Shown: positions 33,130 to 41,136 of the stretch, one piece after another
Layout of the letters: each line of letters starts with the position of its first letter
Numbering within the stretch: position 1 is the stretch's first letter
Assembly (NCBI GenBank): GCA_029974015.1
Contig: JARKUF010000034.1
Location: 1 to 44,719, forward strand
Length of the DNA: 44,719 nucleotides
Source: Spirochaetota bacterium
Lineage (GTDB): Bacteria; Spirochaetota; UBA4802; JAGODF01
Direction: 5' to 3'
Notes under the pieces: model-generated
Database searches by the model: none
What the model saw: the letters and a program-made list of their open reading frames with translations, nothing else
What the model was told of the DNA's origin: nothing
Program-made: the position numbers and the translations under genes

Positions 33130-34205
33130 TGAAGATTTCAAGCCACCTCCCCGTCGCCCTCCTGGGGGCCATTGTGGTCCTTTTTCAGGTCCTCATGTCA
33201 GCGACAGGGACCGATTACCTGCTTATCCAGCTTACCATGTCGGCCTATTACGCCCTGGTGGTCCTTGGACTATGCCTGCTCATGGGATATGCGGGGCAAA
33301 TTTCCATGGGCCACGCGGCGTTTTTCGCTCTGGGGGGCTACACCGCGGCCGTACTGTCCACGAACAACCTGACCCAGCTTTTCAGCGCCGGGGTACTGGA
33401 GTGGCTCGTACAAAAGGGCCTGATAATCCTGAGCACCGACGCCTACGGCGCAGCGGCCTACCGGGCCCCGGCCTGGCTTTCCCTGGGAACGGCGGTCCTT
33501 ATCACGGTGGCGGTCTCCTTTGCCATCGGGATACCGGTCCTGCGCCTGAAGGGCCATTACCTCGCCATGGCGACATTGGGCTTCGGCACCATCCTTTACC
33601 GGATATTCCTGGGCACCAGGATTTTCGGCGAGGCCGACGGTATCTCCGCCGTGAGGCCCTGTGAAATACTGCCGGGCCTTTTCGTGGGAGGCGACCCCTC
33701 CCAGCGTGTGTTCAACTATTATTTCGCCTGGATACTCCTCATCGGCGCACTGGTGCTTCTTTTGAACCTCGTGCGCTCCCGGGTAGGCCGCGCCCTCCGG
33801 GCCATCCATGGAAGCGAAGAGGCGGCGGGCGCCATGGGGATAGACACGGCCCGCTACAAGCTTAACATCTTCGTTATTTCCGCGGTTTTCGCCGCCCTGG
33901 GAGGGTACTTCATGACCCACTTCAACGGAGGCATCGGCCCGTCCGAGGCGGGGATTATGAAATCAGTCCGTTATGTCGCCATTGTCGCCGTGGGAGGAAT
34001 GGCGAACCTCTGGGGATGCCTGCTTATGGGGGTCGTTCTTAACTTCCTCTCCCTCCGGGGCTACTTCGGATCCTACGATGACGCGGTATTCGGCGCCCTG
34101 CTCATTATCATTATGGCCCTGGCGCCGGAGGGCATATTCAGGAAAGAATCGATTAGCAGGATTAAGGAGCTTACCAGGCGGTTATCATGGCCTTTCTGGA
34201 AATAA
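33129..34205 (+). CDS. livM: Branched-chain amino-acid ABC permease LivM
   Basis: The 358-residue partner permease has about ten helices. MGYAGQISMGHAAFFALGGY is the LivM signature, and RALRAIHGSEEAAGAMGID is the coupling-helix motif that contacts the ATPases. A long open frame from 32493 covers it, but translation from ATG 33129 overlapping the livH stop fits. Its end overlaps livG by 19 bases. Together with LivH it forms the membrane channel. Confidence 0.95.
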   Translation: MKISSHLPVALLGAIVVLFQVLMSATGTDYLLIQLTMSAYYALVVLGLCLLMGYAGQISMGHAAFFALGGYTAAVLSTNNLTQLFSAGVLEWLVQKGLIILSTDAYGAAAYRAPAWLSLGTAVLITVAVSFAIGIPVLRLKGHYLAMATLGFGTILYRIFLGTRIFGEADGISAVRPCEILPGLFVGGDPSQRVFNYYFAWILLIGALVLLLNLVRSRVGRALRAIHGSEEAAGAMGIDTARYKLNIFVISAVFAALGGYFMTHFNGGIGPSEAGIMKSVRYVAIVAVGGMANLWGCLLMGVVLNFLSLRGYFGSYDDAVFGALLIIIMALAPEGIFRKESISRIKELTRRLSWPFWK

Positions 34206-34951
34206 AAAACCTCAGCCGCTCCTTCGGCGGACTGCGCGCCGTAGAGAATGTTTCCTTCAATGTCGAAAAGGGGCTAATCAAGGCGGTCATAGGGCCCAAT
34301 GGCGCGGGGAAAACGACCCTTTTTAATCTTGTCGCCGGGGCCCTGGAACCTCATAGCGGAGATGTTATTTTTAAAGGCCGTTCAATATATGGGCTTCCCA
34401 CCCATAGAATTGCCTGGCGCGGCATTTCCAGGACCTATCAGAACATCAAGCTCTTCAATGATATGACCGTCCTTGAAAACATTATGGTGGGAAGGCACAG
34501 AAAAAGCCGTGCCGGTTTCCTCCGGGCCATGGTCCCGCTCCCGGGGACCCGCCGAGAGGAGCGTGAGTCCGCGGAAAAAGCGGCCGGCTTCGCTTCCCTC
34601 CTGGGGCTTTCGGACGTCCTTGATGCCCGTGCGGGAGGCCTCGACTTCGGCCGCCAGCGCGCCGTGGAGTTCGCAAGGGCGCTTGCGTCGGAACCGGAAC
34701 TTCTGCTCCTGGACGAGCCCGCCGCGGGCCTAAACATCCACGAGACGCTGGAGCTGGCGGACCTCATCCGAAAGATCCGCGACATGGGAATCACGGTCCT
34801 CCTCATCGAGCACGATATGTCCCTGGTGATGGACATATCCGACGAGATTGCCGTTTTGTCCTATGGCGTGAAAATCGCCGAGGGCCCTCCCAAAGATATC
34901 CAGAAGAACCCCGAGGTCATCTCCGTCTATCTGGGGGACGACAATGCTTAG
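34187..34951 (+). CDS. livG: Branched-chain amino-acid ABC ATPase LivG
   Basis: The 254-residue ATP-binding subunit has Walker A GPNGAGKT at 36-43 and Walker B LLLLDEPAAGLN near 180. The signature region is LDFGRQRAVEFARALA, the usual degenerate LSGGQ of LivG proteins, and the H-loop histidine is in LLIEHDMSLVM. The long insert after the Walker A domain (RKSRAGFLRAMVPLPGTRRE) is typical of LivG. It overlaps livM by 19 bases and livF by eight, so all five genes form one unit. Confidence 0.95.
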   Translation: MAFLEIKNLSRSFGGLRAVENVSFNVEKGLIKAVIGPNGAGKTTLFNLVAGALEPHSGDVIFKGRSIYGLPTHRIAWRGISRTYQNIKLFNDMTVLENIMVGRHRKSRAGFLRAMVPLPGTRREERESAEKAAGFASLLGLSDVLDARAGGLDFGRQRAVEFARALASEPELLLLDEPAAGLNIHETLELADLIRKIRDMGITVLLIEHDMSLVMDISDEIAVLSYGVKIAEGPPKDIQKNPEVISVYLGDDNA

Positions 34952-35678
34952 GATACGGAACCTCGAATCCGGATACGGAAGCCTCAAAGTCCTCAGAGGG
35001 GTGACCATCCACATCAATTCCGGTGAAATCGTGACAATCATCGGCGCCAATGGGTCCGGGAAAACTACGCTTCTGGAAACAATCACGGGCATCGTCCGCC
35101 CAAGGGCGGGGGAAATCCTTTACAAAAAAAGAAACATATCGGGCATGCCGCCGGAACGCATCGTCGCCCTGGGATGCTCCCTTGTCCCCGAAGGGCGGCA
35201 GGTCTTCGCCACTATGACGGTCCACGAGAACCTCGTCATCGGCGCATACACCCGATCTTCCGGCCCCGACCGGGAGAATGTCCCGGAGGACCTTGAAAGC
35301 GTTTACGCGCTCTTTCCCATATTGAAAGAAAGAAACAGGCAGCTCGCGGGGACCCTTTCCGGGGGAGAACAGCAGATGCTCGCCATCGGGCGCTCCCTCA
35401 TGGCGCGCCCCGGCCTCATCATGCTCGACGAACCCTCCATGGGCCTTGCCCCCATCATCGTGAAACACATATTCGAAATCATCATCCAGCTGCGCTCCAG
35501 GGGAAACACCATCCTCCTGGTGGAACAGAACGCAAAGGCCGCCCTTGGCATTGCCGACCGCGGGTACGTCATGGAGACCGGCAGCATAGTCCTGGAAGGC
35601 ACCGCCCGCGAGCTCCTCGATAATCATGACGTCCAGAGGGCCTATCTCGGCAAAGACTACAAGAGCATCGGCGAGTAG
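34944..35678 (+). CDS. livF: Branched-chain amino-acid ABC ATPase LivF
   Basis: The 244-residue ATPase has Walker A GANGSGKT at 34-41, signature LSGGEQQMLAIGRSL, Walker B LIMLDEPSMGLAP and a switch motif ILLVEQNAKAAL. The Q-loop is CSLVPEGRQVFATMTVHENL, a LivF hallmark. It heterodimerises with LivG to drive import. The gene ends 22 bases before the ligase gene, so the ligase is likely co-transcribed. Confidence 0.95.
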   Translation: MLRIRNLESGYGSLKVLRGVTIHINSGEIVTIIGANGSGKTTLLETITGIVRPRAGEILYKKRNISGMPPERIVALGCSLVPEGRQVFATMTVHENLVIGAYTRSSGPDRENVPEDLESVYALFPILKERNRQLAGTLSGGEQQMLAIGRSLMARPGLIMLDEPSMGLAPIIVKHIFEIIIQLRSRGNTILLVEQNAKAALGIADRGYVMETGSIVLEGTARELLDNHDVQRAYLGKDYKSIGE

Positions 35679-35700
35679 CAGAAGCTGCAGGAGGAAAACC

Positions 35701-36996
35701 ATGATGTACAACAGGAAAATCGAAAGCATGCCCAGGGAGGACCTGGAACAGCTCCAGATTGAGCGGCTCCAGATGACCCTCAACCGGGTTTACCGGAATG
35801 TGGCCTTTTATAAAAACGCCTTTGAGAGCGCCGGCATAGACGTCGAAAAAATACGGACCCTGGAAGACCTCCGGGAGCTCCCCTTCACTACGAAAGAGGA
35901 TCTGATAAAGAGCTACCCCTATGACATGTTCGCCGTGCCCCTTCGGGACATCGTGCGGATACACTCCTCATCGGGGACCACGGGAAAACCGATCGCCGTA
36001 GGTTACACTCTGAACGATATCCGCAACTGGTCCGAACTCGTGGCGCGCCTCCTCACTGCCGGGGGAATCACCAATCAGGATTTCGTCCAGATTTCCCTGA
36101 ACTACAGCCTCTTCACCGGAGGGCTCGCATACCATTACGGCGCGGAGAAAATCGGTTCCTCCGTCATTCCCGCTTCGTTGACCGGGGACATCGAAAGGCA
36201 GATCATGATAATGAAGGACTTTAAAACCACTGCCCTGGTGAGCACCCCGAGCTATGCCCTCACAATAGCCAACGCGGTGGAAGAAATGAAAATCCACCCC
36301 GAGGAACTCTTCCTGAAATACGGCCTCTTCTCAGCGGAGCCCTGGAGCGAAAGCCTCAGGGAAAAGATAGAAGGGAAACTTCGCATCGTAGCCACGGACA
36401 ACTATGGCCTTTCAGAGATAATGGGCCCCGGCGTTTCAGGCGAATGCCAGGAGAAGAAGGGCCTCCATGTGAACGAAGACCATTTCATCATTGAGGTCAT
36501 TGATCCCAAAACGCTGCAGCCCCTCAGGGCCGGGGAGGAAGGGGAGCTCGTTTTCACCACACTTACCAAGGAGGGGTTCCCCCTGATCCGTTACCGGACG
36601 GGTGACATGTCCTCCCTACTGGAGGGGCCCTGTTCCTGCGGGCGCACCTTTGTCCGGATGGACCGCGTCACCGGGCGCAGTGACGACATGATGCTCGTCA
36701 ATGGCGTGAAAGTGTACCCCTCGAAAATCGACGAGGTCCTGATGAAGCTGGGCGATACGGTCCCCCGCTACAGGATCGTCCTCGGGCGGGAAGGAGAAAC
36801 AGATACCATTGAGATTATGCTGGAAATATCCGGAATCGGCATTCTCGATGAGATGAAGAACATCCTCCACTATCGGGAGCGGCTCCAGGCCGCCCTGAGC
36901 GCCGCCATAGGTATGCCCGTAAAGGTGCTCCTGGTGGAGCCCGAGACAATAAAACGCATGGAAAGCGGCCCGAGGGTGATAGACCGGCGTAAATAA
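35701..36996 (+). CDS. Phenylacetate-CoA ligase-like AMP-forming enzyme
   Basis: The 431-residue acyl-adenylate-forming enzyme resembles PaaK. Motifs are the P-loop SSSGTTGKP at 89-97, the DNYGLSEIMGPGV segment and the FPLIRYRTGDMSS hinge region. A CSCGRT stretch, frequent in PaaK proteins, follows, then a C-terminal subdomain with VNGVKVYPSKIDEVLM. It activates an aryl acid (phenylacetate or a related aromatic acid) to a CoA thioester. AGGAGG lies eight bases before the first of two ATGs. Its position behind livKHMGF is a recurring arrangement in anaerobes that take up and ferment aromatic amino acids, so the importer may prefer aromatic substrates; this is inferred. Confidence 0.88.
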   Translation: MMYNRKIESMPREDLEQLQIERLQMTLNRVYRNVAFYKNAFESAGIDVEKIRTLEDLRELPFTTKEDLIKSYPYDMFAVPLRDIVRIHSSSGTTGKPIAVGYTLNDIRNWSELVARLLTAGGITNQDFVQISLNYSLFTGGLAYHYGAEKIGSSVIPASLTGDIERQIMIMKDFKTTALVSTPSYALTIANAVEEMKIHPEELFLKYGLFSAEPWSESLREKIEGKLRIVATDNYGLSEIMGPGVSGECQEKKGLHVNEDHFIIEVIDPKTLQPLRAGEEGELVFTTLTKEGFPLIRYRTGDMSSLLEGPCSCGRTFVRMDRVTGRSDDMMLVNGVKVYPSKIDEVLMKLGDTVPRYRIVLGREGETDTIEIMLEISGIGILDEMKNILHYRERLQAALSAAIGMPVKVLLVEPETIKRMESGPRVIDRRK

Positions 36997-37008
36997 AAAG
37001 GAAAAGCC

Positions 37009-37311
37009 ATGGAACAGTTAATAGCATCCCTTAAGAACCAGCCGGTGTTCATACTCATCCTGGCTTTCCTGGCGGCACTTATCGCCTACTCCATCATTAA
37101 AAAGCTTTTAAAGGTTTTGGCGGTCCTTTCCCTGATCCTCGTGGCCTATCTGGCTTTCCTCGTGTGGAAAGGGGAAACAGTCACTTTTTCGAAAAAGCAC
37201 ATCGAAAAATACCGGAAAGAAAAAGTGGAAGAGCTGAAAAAGGGAGGGGCCGACGGCGTCGTGAAATTCCTGAACAGGGCGGGGAAGGTCCAGAAGGCCT
37301 TGAAGGAATAA
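37009..37311 (+). CDS. Small membrane protein, unknown
   Basis: The 100-residue protein has two hydrophobic segments (about 13-29 and 36-53) and then a charged lysine- and glutamate-rich tail that is probably cytoplasmic and helical. No family is recognised. It follows the ligase by 12 bases, with GGAAAAGCC before the ATG, so it could share that transcript. The next gene is convergent and only 11 bases away. Confidence 0.65.
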   Translation: MEQLIASLKNQPVFILILAFLAALIAYSIIKKLLKVLAVLSLILVAYLAFLVWKGETVTFSKKHIEKYRKEKVEELKKGGADGVVKFLNRAGKVQKALKE

Positions 37312-37322
37312 ACGCGGCCGCC

Positions 37323-37823
37323 TCAGTGCAAGTCCCCCGCAAGCAGGCAGTCCATAATGGTTTTCAGATGCACCAGGATGACGGGCACCGACTGGTCCCT
37401 GATGTCGCCGCCGTACTCCGCCGGACGGTCCACCAGGAGGTTCATGAGAAAATTCATTAGAAAGGGCTCGCCTTCCTCGTCGTTAATCAGGGAGAGAAGG
37501 GCCTCTTCGAAATCGCCCACTTCCTTTTCCCTGCTCTCGAGCATTTCGGCATTGCGCTCCAGACGCTCGCTCAGTTCGTCATCGGATACCCTGTGGTCCC
37601 GTCCGGTTAGTTCCCGGATGATATGCCATCCCAGGGTGGTGAAGCTGATGAGGAGATCGCGCTCGTCCTCGTTGAATTCTTCCCCCTCCACCTCGAAAAG
37701 ATAGTCCGTAACACAGTGCTGCTCGCCGTCCATCTTTTCAAACAGCTTCTCAAGCGGGTTTTGCCCCATGCTTTCAAGGGCGTCGACCACCTCGCCGATT
37801 TTTTCTTCAGTTATTTGACGCAT
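37323..37823 (-). CDS. Acidic helical protein of unknown function
   Basis: The 166-residue, strongly acidic protein seems mostly helical, with segments such as ERLERNAEMLESREKEVGDF and LLISFTTLGWHIIRELTG. No membrane segment and no known motif is visible. The start at 37823 has AAAGGA eight bases upstream; a longer open frame to 38156 lacks any such signal. It is convergent with the gene at 37009. It shows no resemblance to a family that I can name. Confidence 0.6.
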   Translation of the reverse strand: MRQITEEKIGEVVDALESMGQNPLEKLFEKMDGEQHCVTDYLFEVEGEEFNEDERDLLISFTTLGWHIIRELTGRDHRVSDDELSERLERNAEMLESREKEVGDFEEALLSLINDEEGEPFLMNFLMNLLVDRPAEYGGDIRDQSVPVILVHLKTIMDCLLAGDLH

Positions 37824-37892
37824 CTTTTTTCCTTTATGGTAGAGTACTTCATTGGCGGGCATAAGCCGATTTGCCCTTCTCCGAAAAGGGCC

Positions 37893-38027
37893 ATGATTGC
37901 CTACCCCGCCCCGGGTGGCAATTTGTTTTTCGCGCCCATCAGCGAACCGGTCGAGGGATTCAGGCCACACACCTACATATATCCCTACTGGTATATCTGG
38001 CAGACGAGTTCGACCGAGGAGCAGTGA
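37893..38027 (+). CDS. Possible 44-residue small protein or C-terminal remnant
   Basis: From an ATG preceded by AAAAGGG there is a frame of 44 codons with protein-like composition: MIAYPAPGGNLFFAP at the start and THTYIYPYWYIWQ-like aromatic residues near the end. It is either a short gene or the tail of a lost larger one; the frame is open further upstream but only as the antisense of the acidic protein gene. No family is recognised. Confidence 0.3.
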   Translation: MIAYPAPGGNLFFAPISEPVEGFRPHTYIYPYWYIWQTSSTEEQ

Positions 38028-38093
38028 AGGTGACGGCGCGCCCGCCGTCACGCCTCCGGTGAGGAACGGCGCACCAGGTGGACGGCCGTTGCC

Positions 38094-38552
38094 TTGAAGG
38101 AGGCGGTGACCTCGCTTCCTTCCGCCGACGAACTCGTCGGAGGGATCGTTCTTCACCTCGGCGGGGGTGCCGGTGCGGACGTGGCGCTCGCCGCCCTCTT
38201 GCTCTTCGGCGACATCCTCGAGAATAACCAGCTGCTGAAGCTCACCGGCTACACCTCGCCCGACGACACGGACACCGGCGTTATCGTCCTGCTCATGGCG
38301 TTCACTCGGGTGAAGGGGTTCGCCATCTTCCTCGCGAGCCTGGGACTTGCTGTGCTCTATGCGCGCCGGTTAGGCAGGCGCTGGACTGCGTACATCTTCG
38401 TGGCGCTGTACGCTTCCTCCGCGATCGTAAGGTTCATCTCGTTCTTCGCGCCGGGCTGGAGGGCCGCGCTGGAGCTCTCCTCGAACCTGATGAGAGCGGC
38501 GTGGCTCGCGTCCACGGTTCACGCAGGGATCGTGGCTTTCAGGAAGGGATAG
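38094..38552 (+). CDS. Hypothetical small integral membrane protein
   Basis: The 152-residue product has about four hydrophobic segments, including GVIVLLMAFTRVKGFAIFLA and AYIFVALYASSAIVRFISFF. The start is a TTG at 38094 or a GTG at 38106; neither has a well-placed ribosome binding site, so the true N-terminus is unsure and the gene may be truncated. Its stop abuts the stop of the convergent nucleotidyltransferase gene. A 68-bp copy of its 3' region recurs at 39325. No family is recognised. Confidence 0.45.
   Translation: MKEAVTSLPSADELVGGIVLHLGGGAGADVALAALLLFGDILENNQLLKLTGYTSPDDTDTGVIVLLMAFTRVKGFAIFLASLGLAVLYARRLGRRWTAYIFVALYASSAIVRFISFFAPGWRAALELSSNLMRAAWLASTVHAGIVAFRKG
38448..38515 (+). 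repeat. 68-bp repeat, copy in the membrane-protein gene
   Basis: This segment of the 3' end of the membrane-protein gene matches 39325-39392 at about 60 of 68 positions without gaps, in the same orientation. Both begin GCGCCGGGCTGG and contain CCTCGAACCTGATG. The pair flanks the nucleotidyltransferase and its partner gene. Confidence 0.8.
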
Positions 38553-39062
38553 TCAGGATACTTCCGGATTTGTACCGCGCTCGGCTTTCAGCATCAGAAG
38601 GAATTGCAGGTCGATTTTATCTTTTTCCCGCAGGCCCTGTTTCGTCTTAATGAGCGTGTCCAGGTCCGCGATCGGTACGGGGACACCATCTATGAAGCCC
38701 CGCTCGATTCCTATCGCGTTGAAATCGACATCCCCTACCGATCCGATGAGATCTATCACGATTTCATCGGCGACGCGAACGATTGAATACACGAGGACGT
38801 CGTCCGGGCGCAGGTCACGTGATGCCCCTTCGGGGAGAAAATCGAGGGCTTGTTTTATTTTCACGATGTTTTCTTCGGAGGAATCCACGAGGAAGTCTAT
38901 GTCCTGCGTGGCCCGGGGAAAGCCGTAGTAGTTGACCGCCAGACCGCCGATCAGGGCGTACTTCGCCCCGGCGGCGTTAAGATGTGTGCAGATGGCCTTG
39001 AGGTCTTCTATTGTGGGAGGCCTTGTTCCGGCCTCTTTCCCAGGAGCATTTTCATGTTCCAT
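38553..39062 (-). CDS. MNT/DUF6036-type nucleotidyltransferase
   Basis: The 169-residue protein has the minimal nucleotidyltransferase core: ALIGGLAVNYYGFPRATQDI with Gly39-Gly40, and the metal-binding Asp54-x-Asp56 pair. A third acidic residue is probable in the VIDLIGSVG strand near 103. The C-terminal part has a DLDTLIKTKQGLREKDKIDL segment, common in this group. Such proteins are often one member of toxin-antitoxin or abortive-infection-like pairs; here the partner is the 69-residue gene upstream, which it overlaps by 55 bases in another frame. Confidence 0.8.
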   Translation of the reverse strand: MEHENAPGKEAGTRPPTIEDLKAICTHLNAAGAKYALIGGLAVNYYGFPRATQDIDFLVDSSEENIVKIKQALDFLPEGASRDLRPDDVLVYSIVRVADEIVIDLIGSVGDVDFNAIGIERGFIDGVPVPIADLDTLIKTKQGLREKDKIDLQFLLMLKAERGTNPEVS

Positions 39063-39217
39063 GCATTGGCCTCTTCGAAACTGGAAAATCGGTACACTCC
39101 CACCGGAATGTATGTCGCGTTCCGTCGGAAACGCGCGCAGAGCTTGAGGAATTCATTCAACTCGGGAGTGAATCCCCTGCGCGGCGTCGATATTTTTGTT
39201 CTTCCGACTGTCTTCAT
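39008..39217 (-). CDS. Small partner protein of the nucleotidyltransferase
   Basis: The 69-residue basic protein contains GFTPELNEFLKLCARFRRNA and a GVYRFSSFEEANAWNMKML segment. Similar small proteins with an EEANAW-type motif stand just before nucleotidyltransferase genes in other genomes, as far as I recall, so the two probably act as a pair. The nucleotidyltransferase ATG lies within its last 19 codons, so translation is coupled. The start is set by a promoter only eight bases upstream. Confidence 0.6.
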   Translation of the reverse strand: MKTVGRTKISTPRRGFTPELNEFLKLCARFRRNATYIPVGVYRFSSFEEANAWNMKMLLGKRPEQGLPQ

Positions 39218-39225
39218 ACACTAAC

Positions 39226-39253
39226 AGTATACATGGATGTCCTGCCGTGTCAA
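39226..39253 (-). promoter_or_regulatory. Sigma-70 promoter, near-leaderless transcript
   Basis: On the minus strand TTGACA (39253-39248) and TATACT (39231-39226) are separated by 16 bases. The ATG of the small partner gene begins eight bases after the -10 box, so the transcript would start at or next to the start codon, with no room for a ribosome binding site. Confidence 0.7.
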
Positions 39254-39324
39254 GCCGCAATTGGCGTTGATTTGTATGATTTTCGTTATGTAACCTGGTA
39301 ATTTAAAATTTGAATGCAGCTGCG

Positions 39325-39392
39325 GCGCCGGGCTGGCGCGCGGCGCTGGAGCCCTCCTCGAACCTGATGGGGGCGGCCTGGCTTGCGTCCAC
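39325..39392 (+). repeat. 68-bp repeat, orphan copy
   Basis: This is the second copy of the 38448-38515 segment, about 88 percent identical by eye. It is not part of an intact gene here. It lies in the 318-bp gap 39218-39535, which otherwise holds the minus-strand promoter and an A+T-rich stretch before the ATPase gene. Confidence 0.8.
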
Positions 39393-39502
39393 TTTAAGAA
39401 TGTGAATTTTTTGTGTTGTCGTTTGGGCTCAATTCACTTCCTCCTATCCTCTGTTATCAACTAATCCCGATAAAAATATTATGTAATTTGAAATAAATTG
39501 TT

Positions 39503-39520
39503 GCAATTTACATAAATTGC
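39503..39520. promoter_or_regulatory. Inverted repeat upstream of DUF4143 ATPase gene
   Basis: GCAATTT and AAATTGC flank an ACAT centre, 16 bases before the ATPase start codon. It is a candidate operator or mRNA hairpin. The ATG has no good ribosome binding site, so this element may bear on expression. Confidence 0.4.
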
Positions 39521-39535
39521 CGGTATCATGGATTC

Positions 39536-40726
39536 ATGAATTACTATATACCAAGGGCGATTGAAAAGAAAATAATTCATGCATCACGCCAATTCCCGGT
39601 TATTGGCGTTACCGGGCCCCGTCAAACTGGCAAGTCCACTCTCCTGCGCCACCTGTTTCCTGATGCCGATTATATTAGCCTGGACGATCCGGTTCTGCGG
39701 GGGAAGGCTATCGGTGATCCAGCGCTTTTCATCGGCGATCTGCCAGATGGAACCATCATCGACGAAATCCAGTACGCGCCGGAACTTCTCTCGCATGTAA
39801 AAATCAGGGTCGATAACAACAGACGGAAGACCGGGATGTTTTTTTTTACCGGATCGCAGGTCTTCAATCTCATGTCGGGGATAACGGAATCCCTGTCCGG
39901 GAGGATAGCCCTTTTCGAACTTCTCGGTTTTTCGGGGGAGGAACTACCGAAATTAAGGAAACCGATGGGGCTTCCCGCTCTTTTCGAAATCCTCCATGCC
40001 GGGCTGTATCCCGATCCCGCCGTGCATGGGGTGGATTCGGACATTTTCTTCTCTTCGTATCTACAGACATACCTGGAAAGGGACATCAGGCAGATACGTT
40101 CCGTGCACGATCTTGCCGTCTTCCAGCGGTTCCTGGAGCTGCTGGCCGCGAGGGCGGGATCGCTCCTGAACGTGACGGAACTGGCGCGCGACTGCGGCAT
40201 CAGCCACACCGTGGCGCGTCAGTGGATATCGCTGCTGGAAAGCACGAGGATATTGTATCTCCTGCGGCCGTTTTTCCCCAATGTTTCCAAACGGGTCGTG
40301 AAAACACCGAAACCGTATTTCACTGACACGGGATTGCTGAGATATCTCCTGAGATATCCTACACCGGACACCCTGCGCGCCGGTCCGATGGGCGGTCATG
40401 TATTCGAAAATTTCATTATTTCCGAAATTCTCAAGTGGAAATTCAATCACGCGGTCAACGCGGAAATCTACTTTTACAGGGATTCAAACGGCAACGAGGT
40501 TGATTGCGTGATAGACCTCGGGATCAGGATGGTCCTGCTGGAGATCAAGATGCGCGCTTCAATTGCGGACGGAGACGCGGCATCGCTTTCGAAATTTCCC
40601 GAAAAAAAGAAAGACACACACGCATACCTCGTAAGCTGCTGGGAGCACAGGAAGACGATAGCAAGGGGTATTGAGAATATTCCATGGTGGATGCTTGGTG
40701 AACTGCTGGTTGGGATGATCAAGTGA
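39536..40726 (+). CDS. AAA_14/DUF4143-type ATPase
   Basis: The 396-residue protein has an N-terminal P-loop domain with Walker A GPRQTGKST at 27-35, Walker B IIDEIQ at 74-79 and a sensor-like FFFTGSQVFNLM. The C-terminal half contains YLERDIRQIRSVHDLAVFQRF, a winged-helix-like NVTELARDCGISHTVARQWI, and the PKPYFTDTGLLRYLL and DSNGNEVDCVIDL motifs of the DUF4143 domain. The last resembles a nuclease-like fold and has E-V-D. Function of the family is not established; links with defence and toxin-antitoxin loci have been suggested. A second, divergent member lies at 41201 on the opposite strand. Confidence 0.9.
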   Translation: MNYYIPRAIEKKIIHASRQFPVIGVTGPRQTGKSTLLRHLFPDADYISLDDPVLRGKAIGDPALFIGDLPDGTIIDEIQYAPELLSHVKIRVDNNRRKTGMFFFTGSQVFNLMSGITESLSGRIALFELLGFSGEELPKLRKPMGLPALFEILHAGLYPDPAVHGVDSDIFFSSYLQTYLERDIRQIRSVHDLAVFQRFLELLAARAGSLLNVTELARDCGISHTVARQWISLLESTRILYLLRPFFPNVSKRVVKTPKPYFTDTGLLRYLLRYPTPDTLRAGPMGGHVFENFIISEILKWKFNHAVNAEIYFYRDSNGNEVDCVIDLGIRMVLLEIKMRASIADGDAASLSKFPEKKKDTHAYLVSCWEHRKTIARGIENIPWWMLGELLVGMIK

Positions 40727-40742
40727 GCTCAGCAAAACAGCG

Positions 40743-40768
40743 AAGGCGGCCGTATCCGGCCGCCTTTT
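40743..40768 (+). terminator. Intrinsic terminator after the ATPase gene
   Basis: GGCGGCCG and CGGCCGCC form an eight-bp stem around TATC, preceded by AA and followed by TTTT. It lies 17 bp after the stop codon of the ATPase gene and is a good factor-independent terminator. Confidence 0.85.
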
Positions 40769-40856
40769 CCCGTTGCAATTTCCCGTAAAATTATACCGGA
40801 TATATCGCCGGGCCGAATCCTTGCTACACAGCATGTTTAACGTAATTCTAATAAAA

Positions 40857-40977
40857 GGCAACCTCTAATAATTAGGTTTTCCCGCCCGCCGAAGGCGGGC
40901 GGATAAACCTAACTGTTGAATTTTTCAGTAGTTGTATTTTTAAGAAAATCTAAAAATACTAGTTTTTAGAACTTCCC
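40857..40977 (+). repeat. Dispersed palindromic element, full copy F
   Basis: The 121-bp unit starts GGCAACCTCTAATAATTAGG, has the GGTTTTCCCGCCCGCC-GAA-GGCGGGCGGATAAACC hairpin, then TTCAGTAGTTGTATTTTT, and ends CTAGTTTTTAGAACTTCCC. It is the closest relative of copy E. It ends eight bases before the left 151-bp direct repeat of the island. Confidence 0.85.
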
Positions 40978-40985
40978 TTGAATGT

Positions 40986-41136
40986 AATACATAGGAAAGA
41001 GCGCACATCCTGGAGCACGTTTTCTCCAGAAATAAGATTGTATATCGGAAGCGCCATTCGGGGTAACCGTCTCATCCCCGGCAAAAAGCCTACTTCGACA
41101 AGCTCAGCACATCGCCCTGACAGGGGCCTTAAAATT
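40986..41136 (+). repeat. Island-flanking direct repeat, left copy
   Basis: The 151-bp segment is matched by 44302-44452 in the same orientation with about eight substitutions and no gap. The last 83 bases, from GCGCCATTCGG to CCTTAAAATT, are identical and include CTTCGACAAGCTCAG, a word I know from dispersed repeats in several bacterial genomes. No gene of its own is visible. Confidence 0.9.

Noticed and set aside
37824..38156. Longer N-terminus for the acidic protein at 37323
   Set aside because: The extension is low-complexity antisense sequence without a start signal, whereas 37823 has AAAGGA upstream.
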